From JAHDHW01 sp963793295 (GTDB lineage: Bacteria; Bacteroidota; Bacteroidia; Chitinophagales; Saprospiraceae), in assembly GCA_963793295.1 (NCBI GenBank), contig CAWBZX010000023.1, positions 1 through 64,000 of the forward strand: a stretch of DNA of 64,000 nt, given 5' to 3'. Under the pieces are notes generated by a model. It had not been told where the DNA came from. It saw only the letters and a list, made by a program, of their open reading frames with translations, and searched no databases. Below are positions 25,214 through 34,350 of this stretch, piece after piece; within the stretch, counting starts at the first letter, position 1, and each line of letters opens with the position of its first letter. The translations under genes and the position numbers were made by a program.

Positions 25214-27178
25214 ATGGCAAACCAACCGACGATCAATCAGGCACCAAACGCTTCCAATCCGCTTTTAAAGTACCAACTTAAATCACTGGAAAAGTTGCCT
25301 GTAAAAATTTGGGAAGAATCCAAAGATGCTTCCGTTCACATCGCCCGATCTATTGCCCTGGCCATTCGCCAAAAGCAACAGGATGGAGAAAACATTGTAC
25401 TTGGTTTGGCAACGGGATCATCGCCCATAAAGATTTATGAAGAACTGGTAAGGCTTCACAAAGAAGAAAAACTGAGTTTTCAAAATGTCATCACTTTCAA
25501 TCTCGATGAATATTACCCCATGTCTCCTGAAGCTCAGCAGAGTTATGTTCAGTTTATGAAAGAACACCTGTTTGACCATGTGGATATTAAACCAGAAAAT
25601 ATAAATATCCCCGACGGTACGCTTTCAATGGATGAGGTCCGAACATTTTGCGAAAATTATGAAAAGAAAATTGATGCTGTTGGTGGGATTGATATTCAAA
25701 TTCTAGGGCTTGGTCGCACGGGACATATCGGTTTCAATGAACCAGGCTCCTGGGAAAACTCACCTACACGGCTGGTAAAACTGGATGGCCTCACGCGCAG
25801 AGATGCGATAAAGGATTTTGACAAAGAGGAAGATGTGCCTTACCGGGCAATTACCATGGGGATCGCAAGCATCATGAAAGCCCGAACCATTTATTTGGTG
25901 ATCTGGGGGCAACACAAAGCGCTTATAACTAAAGAAGCCATTGAAGGTCCGGTTACGCCGACTATTCCAGCCACATTTTTACAAAAACATCCAAACGTAA
26001 AAGTATATCTCGATAAAGGAGCTGCCGAAGAATTGACTAGTATCAAATCCCCCTGGTTGATTGGAATGTGCAACTGGACCGATGATCTGGTTTGTAAAGC
26101 AGTCATTTGGTTATCTCAAAAAATAAACAAACCCATTTTAAAACTTACAGAAGAAGATTATAATGAATATGGGCTGAGCGATCTTATTATTAATTATGCT
26201 TCCGTTTATAGTATAAACATCAAAATATTTAACCGCCTGCAACATACCATTACAGGTTGGCCCGGAGGAAAGCCAAACGCAGATGATACCTATCGCCCTG
26301 AAAGAGCGAACCCTTCAAAGAAAAGAGTCATTATTTTTGGTCCTCATCCGGATGATGATGTTATTTCCATGGGAGGTACATTCCTTCGTTTGGTAGAACA
26401 GGGACACGAAGTACATGTGGTTTATCAGACTTCCGGAAATATAGCAGTACATGATTATGATGCGCTACGATTTATTGAATTCTTTGATGAATTGGGAAAC
26501 AAAGAAGGCTTCCTCAATGAGGACATGTCAAAATTGATAAAAAAGACCACCAGGTTCTTAAAAAACAAACAAGCCAATCAATCTGACATTATCGAAGTAA
26601 GGAATATTAAAGGACTGATTCGCAGGGGCGAAGCCAGATCCGGAGCTAGATTCTGTGGACTTCCGGACAAAAATATTCACTTTCTCGATATGCCGTTTTA
26701 TGAGACTGGGCGCGCCCGTAAAAATAAACTGAGCGAAGCGGACATCAATATTGTCAGCAAAATCATGGAAGATATTCAACCCCATCAGGTTTACGCAGCA
26801 GGTGATCTTGCCGATCCGCATGGTACCCATCGGGTATGTTTGGATGCTATTATCGAAGCCTTTGGCAAGTTGAAAAATAAAAAATGGATGAAGGATTGCT
26901 GGCTTTGGCTATACCGTGGAGCATGGCTTGAATGGAGTATTAACGAAATAGAAATGGCGGTTCCACTGAGTCCCGACGAATTAGAGAAGAAACGAAAAGC
27001 CATCTACATGCACCAATCTCAAAAAGACAGGCCTCCGTTTCCGGGAAGCGATTTTCGGGAATTCTGGCAAAGAGCCGAAGAAAGAAACAAGGCCACGGCT
27101 AGCACTTACCGAGAACTTGGTTTTGCCGAATATGAAGCCATGGAAGCTTTCGTTAGATGGAAATTTGATTGGGGTTAG
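25214..27178 (+). CDS. Glucosamine-6-phosphate deaminase-like domain fused to PIG-L/LmbE deacetylase domain
   Basis: 654 residues in two parts. Residues ~30-310 are NagB-like: LATGSSPIKIYEEL, NLDEYYP (Asp98, matching Asp72 of E. coli NagB) and GLGRTGHIGFNEPG (165-178). The catalytic Asp141 of E. coli NagB corresponds to Thr169 here, while His171 and Glu176 are kept. Residues ~365-650 are a PIG-L/LmbE zinc deacetylase: GPHPDDDVISMGG (His378, Asp380-382) and DPHGTHRVC (His536, His539). NagB converts glucosamine-6-P to fructose-6-P plus ammonia; PIG-L enzymes remove N-acetyl groups from sugars. The fusion suggests consecutive deacetylation and deamination of an amino sugar, but the missing Asp makes normal NagB activity doubtful. 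The fusion is well known in Bacteroidota. Confidence 0.88.
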   Translation: MANQPTINQAPNASNPLLKYQLKSLEKLPVKIWEESKDASVHIARSIALAIRQKQQDGENIVLGLATGSSPIKIYEELVRLHKEEKLSFQNVITFNLDEYYPMSPEAQQSYVQFMKEHLFDHVDIKPENINIPDGTLSMDEVRTFCENYEKKIDAVGGIDIQILGLGRTGHIGFNEPGSWENSPTRLVKLDGLTRRDAIKDFDKEEDVPYRAITMGIASIMKARTIYLVIWGQHKALITKEAIEGPVTPTIPATFLQKHPNVKVYLDKGAAEELTSIKSPWLIGMCNWTDDLVCKAVIWLSQKINKPILKLTEEDYNEYGLSDLIINYASVYSINIKIFNRLQHTITGWPGGKPNADDTYRPERANPSKKRVIIFGPHPDDDVISMGGTFLRLVEQGHEVHVVYQTSGNIAVHDYDALRFIEFFDELGNKEGFLNEDMSKLIKKTTRFLKNKQANQSDIIEVRNIKGLIRRGEARSGARFCGLPDKNIHFLDMPFYETGRARKNKLSEADINIVSKIMEDIQPHQVYAAGDLADPHGTHRVCLDAIIEAFGKLKNKKWMKDCWLWLYRGAWLEWSINEIEMAVPLSPDELEKKRKAIYMHQSQKDRPPFPGSDFREFWQRAEERNKATASTYRELGFAEYEAMEAFVRWKFDWG

Positions 27179-27308
27179 AAATAATTGAGTAAATTGAAAT
27201 TGTTCGATTAAAACAAGCCATCACGTTATTCGAGAAGCCTCACTATTTTTTCAGTTATACCATATTGCAACATTCTAACTCAATAGTTAAAATATCACAG
27301 CAAAAGCG

Positions 27309-27316
27309 TACCTTTG
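27309..27316 (+). promoter_or_regulatory. Candidate -7 promoter box inside a palindrome, before the DEAD-box helicase gene
   Basis: TACCTTTG matches TAnnTTTG exactly and lies within the inverted repeat AAGCGTAC-CTTT-GTACGCTT (27304-27323). The predicted leader of ~55 bases contains a second stem, GTGGATT ... AATCCAC (27333-27360). The overlap of box and palindrome could mean an operator. Confidence 0.5.
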
Positions 27317-27373
27317 TACGCTTAAATCAAAAGTGGATTACGTTTTTATAAAAAATCCACACAATTAAATTAA

Positions 27374-29032
27374 ATGAAGGATTTCGAAAAGTTGGGATTA
27401 TCCCGGCCACTGGTGGACAATATTGAAGCATTAGGCTTTATCACTCCCACCGACATTCAAACTCAAGCCATTCCAAAATTATTAGAGGATGATAAGGACT
27501 TTGTAGGTTTAGCTCAAACCGGAACAGGGAAAACAGCGGCTTTTGGCTTGCCATTATTAGAATTAGTGGACACAACAATATTTCAGACACAAGCTTTGGT
27601 GCTCGCTCCTACCCGGGAGCTTTGTTTGCAAATATCTAAAGAGCTTATACAATTTGGCAGTCATGTTCAAAAGTTGAAAATTCGGGCTGTTTACGGCGGA
27701 ACCGATATCGTTCGGCAGATGCGCGAAATAAAAAGAGGTGCTCACATCATCGTCGCTACACCGGGACGATTGAGAGATCTTCTCCGCAGAAAAGCGGTTG
27801 ATATTTCTGAAATCGGTTATGTCATTTTAGATGAAGCAGATGAGATGCTCAATATGGGTTTCAAAGAAGAAATTGATGACATTCTCAAAAACACTCCTGA
27901 AGAAAAACTAACCTGGTTGTTTTCTGCCACGATGCCTGATGACGTTCGCCGCATTGCTAAAAATTACATGAGTGAACCACTGGAGCTGAGTGTCGGTGAA
28001 AAAAATATCGGCAACGAAGATATCGATCACAAATACGTTATTGTGCGTGGTTCTGAAAAGTATGAAGCACTGAAAAGATTTTTAGATTATGAATCTTCCA
28101 TGTTTGCTTTGATTTTCACCCGAACACGAAGAGATGCAACGAAACTTGCAGAATCGCTTTCATCCGATGGATATAATTCAGATGCTATTCATGGTGACCT
28201 CAATCAGAGTCAGCGAGATCGCGTAATGGCCAACTTCCGTAACGGACGGATCAAAATTTTGGTGGCAACAGATGTAGCGGCGAGAGGGATCGATGTGCAG
28301 GACATCACCCATGTTTTCCATTACAATATTCCGGAAGACCTTTCTTTTTACACCCATCGAAGCGGTCGTACCGCGAGGGCCGGAAAAAAAGGAATTTCCT
28401 TAGTGCTGGCACATCCAAAAGACATGGGTTTACTACGATTATTGGAACGAAAGATCAAAGTTCGTTTTTCGGTGGCGCACGTACCAACCGGCCGAGAAAT
28501 TTGTAAGCAACGGCTTTTAGAATACATCAAAAAAATTAAAGAGGTACAGGAAAGTGAAGATATCCAGGAGTTTCTCCCATCGATTTACGAGGAATTTAAA
28601 GACCTGTCTAAAGAACAAATAATTGAACGAATCGCAACCCAATCGTTTAGCCGCTTCTTAAAAAAGTATCGTTATACCGAGGATTTGAATCCAACTGAAA
28701 AAGGCAGGCAAAAACCTGGTTCGGGTTCAGGTGTCGGTGTTCAACGGCTTTTTATCAATGTCGGCACTATGGATGTCCATGGAAAAGTAGGATTTTTGAC
28801 TCTTGTGAGTGAACATGCTCAGATTCCCCGAAAATCCATCGGAAGGGTCGATATGCAAAAGAGTTTTTCCTTTTTCGAAGTAGAAAACGAAATGGCCCCA
28901 AGAGTATTAAAAGCCTTTGAAGATAGCGATTATCAAGGCCGCCCGCTTCGTGTCAATGACGAGAAAAGCAGCGCCAAGAAAAAAGATTTTAAGAAATTTA
29001 AACCTAAAAAGAAGTTTAAACGAAGAGGATAG
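27374..29032 (+). CDS. deaD: DEAD-box ATP-dependent RNA helicase (CsdA/DeaD-like)
   Basis: 552 residues. Helicase motifs in order: Q-motif region TPTDIQTQAIP, Walker A AQTGTGKT (47-54), PTRELCLQ, DEAD (153-156), SAT (184-186), ARGIDVQDI and HRSGRTARAG. A DbpA-type RNA-binding domain covers roughly residues 465-530 (RLFINVGTMDVHGKVGFLTLVSE), followed by a lysine-rich tail. This build is that of CsdA/DeaD, which unwinds RNA in ribosome assembly and at low temperature. A structured leader with two stems precedes it and a strong terminator follows, so it is a single-gene unit. Confidence 0.93.
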   Translation: MKDFEKLGLSRPLVDNIEALGFITPTDIQTQAIPKLLEDDKDFVGLAQTGTGKTAAFGLPLLELVDTTIFQTQALVLAPTRELCLQISKELIQFGSHVQKLKIRAVYGGTDIVRQMREIKRGAHIIVATPGRLRDLLRRKAVDISEIGYVILDEADEMLNMGFKEEIDDILKNTPEEKLTWLFSATMPDDVRRIAKNYMSEPLELSVGEKNIGNEDIDHKYVIVRGSEKYEALKRFLDYESSMFALIFTRTRRDATKLAESLSSDGYNSDAIHGDLNQSQRDRVMANFRNGRIKILVATDVAARGIDVQDITHVFHYNIPEDLSFYTHRSGRTARAGKKGISLVLAHPKDMGLLRLLERKIKVRFSVAHVPTGREICKQRLLEYIKKIKEVQESEDIQEFLPSIYEEFKDLSKEQIIERIATQSFSRFLKKYRYTEDLNPTEKGRQKPGSGSGVGVQRLFINVGTMDVHGKVGFLTLVSEHAQIPRKSIGRVDMQKSFSFFEVENEMAPRVLKAFEDSDYQGRPLRVNDEKSSAKKKDFKKFKPKKKFKRRG

Positions 29033-29061
29033 TTTGTTCTTAAAACTATAAAGTAATATTT

Positions 29062-29104
29062 AAACAATCCCTGATTTTCAATAACTGAAAATCAGGGATT
29101 GTTT
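29062..29104 (+). terminator. Strong hairpin terminator after the helicase gene
   Basis: A perfect 19-bp stem (29062-29080 with 29086-29104, arms AAACAATCCCTGATTTTCA and its complement) with a five-base loop begins 29 bases after the helicase stop. It has A and T runs at its two sides, so it could work in both directions. Confidence 0.85.
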
Positions 29105-29236
29105 ATTTGAGTAATAAATCTCCCACAATTTAATTAACTTCAACTTAGAACCAACCGGTCTCAATCGTTGTTCTTATTCAAAGAACGGAAAAAACGTTCA
29201 TTTCCAATATTTCCGGAAACTTACAAACCTTAATAC

Positions 29237-31636
29237 ATGTCCTACGTCAGAAAATTTTCAAGCCATGGTTTTTTCGAGCATAATGACCTCCCATTTAGTG
29301 TGAAATTCAATTTTACAAAAATGTTCGATTATTGGGAGTCACTCGCAGAAAGTGAGATTGAAGAGGTAGCTGCTTACGCAAAGAAAACTTTGAAAAAACT
29401 TAACAAAGTCAAAGTCCTTAAAACATCTTTTGACGATGAGGCAATTGTCGAAAAACATGAAAAAGAAATACGTTTGCTATTGTCTCCAGTATTTCCGCAG
29501 TTGATTACAAAGAACGAAATAAAGGCAGCGTGTATGCCATTTAAACCTGTGCTTTTCAATTTCACTGAGCGCTTTCATAACATATACAAAGCCGCTGGAG
29601 CTGAGGAAAATTTTAATATGAGGATCGTTAGTCACGACATGATGTATATCAATGCGTGTGTATTTATCCTCAATTTTAAATATGGTGCCAATATTAATTA
29701 CAATGAATCATTGTATATTGATTTAAAAGATCGAAAAACTGGCCTGGTGAAGCACTACCGAGCGTTGGTCAACGGAGATTTTTCTTCTTTTAAAGACAAC
29801 AAAAACTTCAAACCACTTTCAGAAAAAGAAATCCAACAGTTAAAAGATAACTTTGATAACATCGAACTCTGGAAAGAAAAAATTCCACCACACAGTTTTG
29901 AATTTGAGGGTTTTGCGCTGATGACTTTAGTCGATGTCACCAAAGAAGAAGCGATATCTGCGCTTAAATATGATTTGCTTAAAAAAGATGCACTTCACTC
30001 CCCTGAAATCATAGAGCGTATTCGTTTTCAATTGAGTTCAATGCTGGGCATTCCAAATATAAAAGTCGGTTTCACCGCTTTCGATAAGGACAGAAACAGG
30101 CTAAAGTCTTTAGCTTATGGATTTTGGAATAGCATTATTTTGGCTGATCAAGACTCCAGCGTTGCTGATGAAACTTTTTGTAGTTATTCTTATCCTCATA
30201 TTTTTAAAAATAAAAACTCACTATCTGCTTCCCACTTTGATATTGTTAAGGATTATAAAAATAATCCCGTGATTCAGAAACTGCAACAATTGAATTTAAA
30301 AAGCTACATCGCCATTCCTTTAATAATTGATAATGAAGTTATCGGTCTTTTGGAATTGGGTTCTGAAAAAACCAAAGAGTTGGACTCCGTTGTTGCCAAG
30401 CGACTTGAGGAAATTGCTCCTCTTTTTGCAACAGCACTTGAACGCTCAATCGATGAGATGGAAACTCAACTGGAAGCAATTATCCAGGAAAAATGTACGG
30501 CGATTCATCCCAGTGTTAACTGGCGATTTATGGAAGCTGCGGAAACGCTCCTCCATCAGCGCCGGATTGACGGAATCAATGAAATGGAAGATATTACATT
30601 CCCTGATGTTTATCCGCTATATGGTCAATCCGATATCAAAGGATCATCAACTGCCAGAAATGCCGGCATACAAGCAGATATGATTCAGCAACTTACTTTG
30701 GCAAAGAATGTCTTTGATCTGGCGATCGCAAATAATCCGCTTCCGATTTATAAGGATTTCAATTTTCGCATTAAAAAACAAGTCAGAATCCTGAAAAAGG
30801 GCTTAGGTGCCGGCGACGAAATAAGTATTTTAGATTTTATGAAACGAGAAATCTATCCAGTTTTCAGTCATTTAAACAAGCTAAATGGCGATCTCAAAAA
30901 ATCGGTTCAAAACTACATGGACAGCCTTGATAAAGACCTTGGTGTCATTTACGACAAACGAAAAGATTACGAAAATAGCGTTTCCCAAATCAATAACAAA
31001 GTCGCAGAATACGTAGATAAAGCGCAGGAAGAAGCTCAACTGATGTTCCCTCACTATTTTGAGAAGTATAAAACAGACGGTGTGGAACACAATATTTATA
31101 TCGGACAGTCCATGGTCAATAATAAAGAGTTTGATCCTGTTTATTTGGCCAATCTGCGATTGTGGCAACTCATGATGATCTGTGAGGTTGAAAATGTTGT
31201 TTCGAGGTTACGCCCAAGTCTGAAAGTACCTTTGGATATTTGTTCTCTGATTTTGATCCACAGCAATCCGATAGCGATTAAATTTCGACAGGAAGAAAAA
31301 CACTTTGACGTAGATGGCGCTTACAATGTGCGTTACGAGATTATTAAAAAACGAATTGACAAAGCTTATATTAACGGAAAAGAAGAGCGGTTAACTCAAC
31401 CCAGGAAAATTGCTATCGTTTATTCGCAGGAGAAAGAAGCCAGAGAATATATCAACTATCTCGAATATTTACAATCGATAAACTATATCGGGCCAAATAT
31501 CGAGTGGTTGGATCTTCAGGATTTACAAGGTGTTAGGGGGCTTAAAGCTTTACGTGTTGAAGTAGTTTATCACAAAACAGCCGCCTTAAAAAAAGAAAGC
31601 AGAAAAGCTCTGGCGATCAGCAACGGAAATTCATAG
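29237..31636 (+). CDS. Large GAF-domain protein of unknown function
   Basis: 799 residues, cytoplasmic. A GAF-like domain occupies about residues 255-405 (RIRFQLSSMLGIPNIKVGFTAFDKD, then SYIAIPLIIDNEVIGLLELG and ATALERS). The N-terminal 250 and C-terminal 390 residues are unique to this group; the latter is helical with a possible coiled coil (LDKDLGVIYDKRKDYENSVSQ). There is no kinase, cyclase or DNA-binding domain, so it is not a simple two-component sensor. Similar GAF proteins occur widely in Bacteroidota without known role. Its stop codon lies inside a direct repeat shared with the yjbR-like gene at 34334. Confidence 0.75.
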   Translation: MSYVRKFSSHGFFEHNDLPFSVKFNFTKMFDYWESLAESEIEEVAAYAKKTLKKLNKVKVLKTSFDDEAIVEKHEKEIRLLLSPVFPQLITKNEIKAACMPFKPVLFNFTERFHNIYKAAGAEENFNMRIVSHDMMYINACVFILNFKYGANINYNESLYIDLKDRKTGLVKHYRALVNGDFSSFKDNKNFKPLSEKEIQQLKDNFDNIELWKEKIPPHSFEFEGFALMTLVDVTKEEAISALKYDLLKKDALHSPEIIERIRFQLSSMLGIPNIKVGFTAFDKDRNRLKSLAYGFWNSIILADQDSSVADETFCSYSYPHIFKNKNSLSASHFDIVKDYKNNPVIQKLQQLNLKSYIAIPLIIDNEVIGLLELGSEKTKELDSVVAKRLEEIAPLFATALERSIDEMETQLEAIIQEKCTAIHPSVNWRFMEAAETLLHQRRIDGINEMEDITFPDVYPLYGQSDIKGSSTARNAGIQADMIQQLTLAKNVFDLAIANNPLPIYKDFNFRIKKQVRILKKGLGAGDEISILDFMKREIYPVFSHLNKLNGDLKKSVQNYMDSLDKDLGVIYDKRKDYENSVSQINNKVAEYVDKAQEEAQLMFPHYFEKYKTDGVEHNIYIGQSMVNNKEFDPVYLANLRLWQLMMICEVENVVSRLRPSLKVPLDICSLILIHSNPIAIKFRQEEKHFDVDGAYNVRYEIIKKRIDKAYINGKEERLTQPRKIAIVYSQEKEAREYINYLEYLQSINYIGPNIEWLDLQDLQGVRGLKALRVEVVYHKTAALKKESRKALAISNGNS

Positions 31637-31648
31637 CGATTCCAGATC
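31622..31648. repeat. Direct repeat, left copy (end of GAF gene / remnant of yjbR 3' end)
   Basis: AACGGAAATTCATAGCGATT and the following CCAG recur at 34325-34348 with one extra G. Similarity continues weakly for ~20 bases. On the minus strand the left copy encodes KKALADLESL-stop, resembling KKAQAELESL-stop at the end of the YjbR-like protein, so it looks like a leftover of that gene's end. Confidence 0.6.
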
Positions 31649-32072
31649 AGCCAATGCTTTTTTGTTACCTGCTGATCTCTTTTTTAAAGCGGGTTTGGAA
31701 GGACAAAATACGTGGGTGCGGGTGCCTGCAACGGGTCGAGCATTTATTTTGTCGAGAATTTTGGGTACTTTTTTTCGACTGAAAAAGTACCTCGCCGAAG
31801 GCACATAATTAAACTCAAATTAAATTTAAATACTCGCAATTACTAAGTAAGACAAGTTACCACCCATGCTAACTAACTGATTATTAGTAGATTAAAGATT
31901 GCTGCAACGTGAGTGAATACCAAACAATTAGATTGTTGATAATGATAAAACACTAAAGTCGAGCTCAGACTCCTGCAGACCCACTGCTACCTATTCAAGT
32001 ATCATCACCTTTTCGACATAGCTTCCACTAAGCGAATGCAAGTTTCGACGACTCCACATTATTTGCAAATTA
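31637..32072. other. Intergenic region with yjbR-like remnant
   Basis: About 435 bases. The first ~45 bases (minus strand) resemble the 3' end of a yjbR-like gene, then similarity is lost. A hairpin GGTACTTTTT ... AAAAAGTACC lies at 31764-31791. No complete gene is visible. Confidence 0.45.
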
Positions 32073-33113
32073 TTATTCTTTTACTATTCCAAATGCTGCT
32101 CTTTTAGAATCCGACGTGATTATTTCTACAATATAATAGCCAGGGGGACCCTCGATCATTAAGTTGATTCGATCAGTGTTGAAAAACTCTTTGGATTTTA
32201 CAACCTGTCCATTAATGGAAATCACTTTTGCGTATATATTAGAGTAAGGAGTACCGAGTTCGATATTGAGATAATCAAATGTTGGGTTTGGATAAAAGAC
32301 CAAATCACTTCCAAAAGTATTTTCTATATTAACAACTTCTGTGATTTGAATGCATTCAGAAGTATCAACACATCCAAATATCGATATTTCAACGGCGTAG
32401 CTACCATTTGCTGTAGCGGTAAAGCTTTGTGAAGTTTCACCAATAATTGCTGAATAACCATTATTACAATCTAACCATTGGTAAGTCGCCCCGGTTTGGT
32501 TTGCACTTAATGTTGGTGATGAGTCTGTAAGGCTAACATCAATTGCGCAACCATAGGAGAATATTTTAACACGATCAATACCTGGAGCGCCAATAGCCAC
32601 TGTATTGCCATCTGAACTTAAGCTTACTGGCCTTCCTGATTCATCACCGGCTGCTTCACCATCAATGTCGATTCCTTTTTGGATCCAGGCAGATCCGTTC
32701 CATTCATATATTCTCACATGACCTGCATTTTCTCCATTTCCATCATTAAATGTTGCGCCAATAGCCACGATATTACCATCTGAACTTAAGCTTACAGAGC
32801 TTCCTGAATAATCACCGGCTGCTTCACCATCAATGTCAATTCCTTTTTGGATCCAGTTAGTTCCGCTCCATTCATATATTCTCACATGGCCTGCATCTTC
32901 TCCATTTCCATCATTACCCCCTGCGCCAATAGCCACGAGATTACCATCTAAACTTAAGCTTACAGAGCTTCCTGAATAATCCTCGGCTGCTTCACCATCA
33001 ATGTCGATTCCTTTTTGGATCCAGTTAGTTCCGCTCCATTCATATATTCTCACATGGCCTGCATTTTCTCCATTTCCATCATTACCTGGTGCGCCAATAG
33101 CCATGTATACCAT
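32073..33113 (-). CDS. T9SS-sorted protein with FG-GAP-like tandem repeats, C-terminal part
   Basis: 346 residues read from a false start inside the repeat region. Three clean repeats of 56 residues appear, each with IYEW-G-WIQKGIDIDGEAA, then SGSSVSLSSDGN and VAIGA, like the FG-GAP/integrin-type propeller blades of secreted Bacteroidota proteins. After them come an Ig-like segment (VSLTDSSPTLSANQTGATYQWLDCNNG) and a T9SS type A sorting domain (LVFYPNPTFDYLNIEL to AAFGIVKE). The true start with signal peptide is at 33770, but the frame is broken several times in between. It is probably a surface or secreted adhesion-like protein. Confidence 0.75.
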   Translation of the reverse strand: MVYMAIGAPGNDGNGENAGHVRIYEWSGTNWIQKGIDIDGEAAEDYSGSSVSLSLDGNLVAIGAGGNDGNGEDAGHVRIYEWSGTNWIQKGIDIDGEAAGDYSGSSVSLSSDGNIVAIGATFNDGNGENAGHVRIYEWNGSAWIQKGIDIDGEAAGDESGRPVSLSSDGNTVAIGAPGIDRVKIFSYGCAIDVSLTDSSPTLSANQTGATYQWLDCNNGYSAIIGETSQSFTATANGSYAVEISIFGCVDTSECIQITEVVNIENTFGSDLVFYPNPTFDYLNIELGTPYSNIYAKVISINGQVVKSKEFFNTDRINLMIEGPPGYYIVEIITSDSKRAAFGIVKE

Positions 33114-33690
33114 CTGAACTCAAGCTTAGTGACCGTCCTGAATAATCATCTTCTGATTCTCCATCAATGTCGTTCCTTTTTGGATCCAGTTAGTTCCGCT
33201 CCATTCATATATTTTTACGGGAGCTGTTACGTATCCATTAACGATAACCTGGAGCACCAATAGCTACTGTATTGCCATCGGAACTCAAGCTTAGTGAAGT
33301 TCCGATGAACCATTCTGTACCTCCCCATCAATGTCCATTCCTTTTTGGATCCAGTGCAGTTCCGTTCCATTCATATATTCTCACATGCCAGCTTGTTCTC
33401 CATTTCCATCATTAGCTACTGCACCAATAGCCACTGTATTGCCATCTGAACTCAAGCTTACTGACCATCCTGAATTACCACCCGCTTCCCCGTCAATGTC
33501 CATTCCTTTTTGGATCCAGTAGTTCCGTTCCACTCAAATATTCTCACATGACCTGCTTCTCAGGGAATCCCCACCGGAGGCCACTCACTATCACCAATAG
33601 CCACCATATTGCCATCTGAACTCAAGCTTCCTGAAATGCTGGTACTCAGTCTATGCCTCACCATCAAAGTCGATTCCTTTTTGGAACCAG
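32588..33690 (-). repeat. Tandem 168-bp coding repeats (seven units)
   Basis: The conserved phrase TTCCTTTTTGGATCCAG (plus strand) starts at 32672, 32840, 33008, 33173, 33338, 33503 and, slightly changed, 33674. Spacing is 168, 168, 165, 165, 165 and 171 bases. The first three units (as numbered on the plus strand) keep the 56-codon period. In the others small indels destroy it. Confidence 0.85.
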
Positions 33691-33770
33691 TCTTGAGCGT
33701 TTACAATACTTGCTTCTCCCAAAGGGATTATAAAAGCAATTACTAAAAGTATTTTAATTAAATTTTTCAT
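33114..33770 (-). pseudogene. 5' part of the FG-GAP-like repeat protein, multiply frameshifted
   Basis: The minus strand starts with ATG at 33770 and a clear signal peptide (MKNLIKILLVIAFIIPLGE, then VNAQDWFQKGIDFDGE), followed by further copies of the 56-residue repeat. Between about 33660 and 33115 the frame changes repeatedly through small deletions (for example GATTCC shortened to GTTCC at ~33172), so no long ORF survives. Four units are affected. Either the gene has decayed or the reads were badly resolved across near-identical repeats. Confidence 0.75.
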
Positions 33771-34333
33771 AATAAAAGATTTTTTTGGATTAAGAATTAT
33801 ATCGTTTCTTTAGAAATCGGAGTAAGAGAATCGAACTAATTGCATTTGATTCCATTTCAAAAAAACCACAATAACTCCATTATCCGGAGCGACGTACTTG
33901 TGATCAAGGTAAGGTTAGGTAGTTATGGCAAGCTGTTTTGTTGAACAGAAATTGAAGATCCTTTAGCAAAAACAAAGCAAAGATCGCCGGATCATTTCAA
34001 ACTGTCGATGGAGCAGAAAGATGCCCGTATTTAGAGCTAATTAAACCTTGTTTTTACCAAAAGGAAAAATAAACTCCATGTTTGCAATGAACTTTTTGCC
34101 ACATTTAATGGATATTATTTCGTACAGTCAGGTACTAAAGCTTATATGATAAATGAAAATTCTTAGGTAGAGCCATCTGGGTATTGTGACGGCATTTCTG
34201 TCTTCGAAGCAAGTGACAGATAATTTAATCCAGTCATAATTAAAACGGCAATGATAAATATTATAAAAAGCAATGATATTTGTCAATTGGAAAGGGGATT
34301 TGTTTAACAAAATGAGCTCAAACAACGGGAAAT
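33771..34333. other. Intergenic region upstream of the repeat protein gene
   Basis: About 560 bases with no convincing gene. A short frame at 34128-34337 on the minus strand lacks any family feature. The right copy of the direct repeat begins at 34325. No exact TAnnTTTG box was found in front of 33770. Confidence 0.4.
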
Positions 34334-34350
34334 TCATAGCGATTCCAGTT
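34325..34350. repeat. Direct repeat, right copy (3' end of yjbR-like gene)
   Basis: AACGGGAAATTCATAGCGAT followed by TCCAG matches 31622-31645 except for one added G. Here it covers the real stop codon and last codons of the YjbR-like gene on the minus strand. Confidence 0.6.

Noticed and set aside
32588..33690. Regular repeats considered as a CRISPR array.
   Set aside because: The period is 168 bases and the repeats are coding, with propeller-like blades; there are no short spacers or cas genes.
34128..34337. 69-codon minus-strand frame next to the yjbR-like gene.
   Set aside because: No motif; it overlaps the end of the real gene and lies within the duplicated end.
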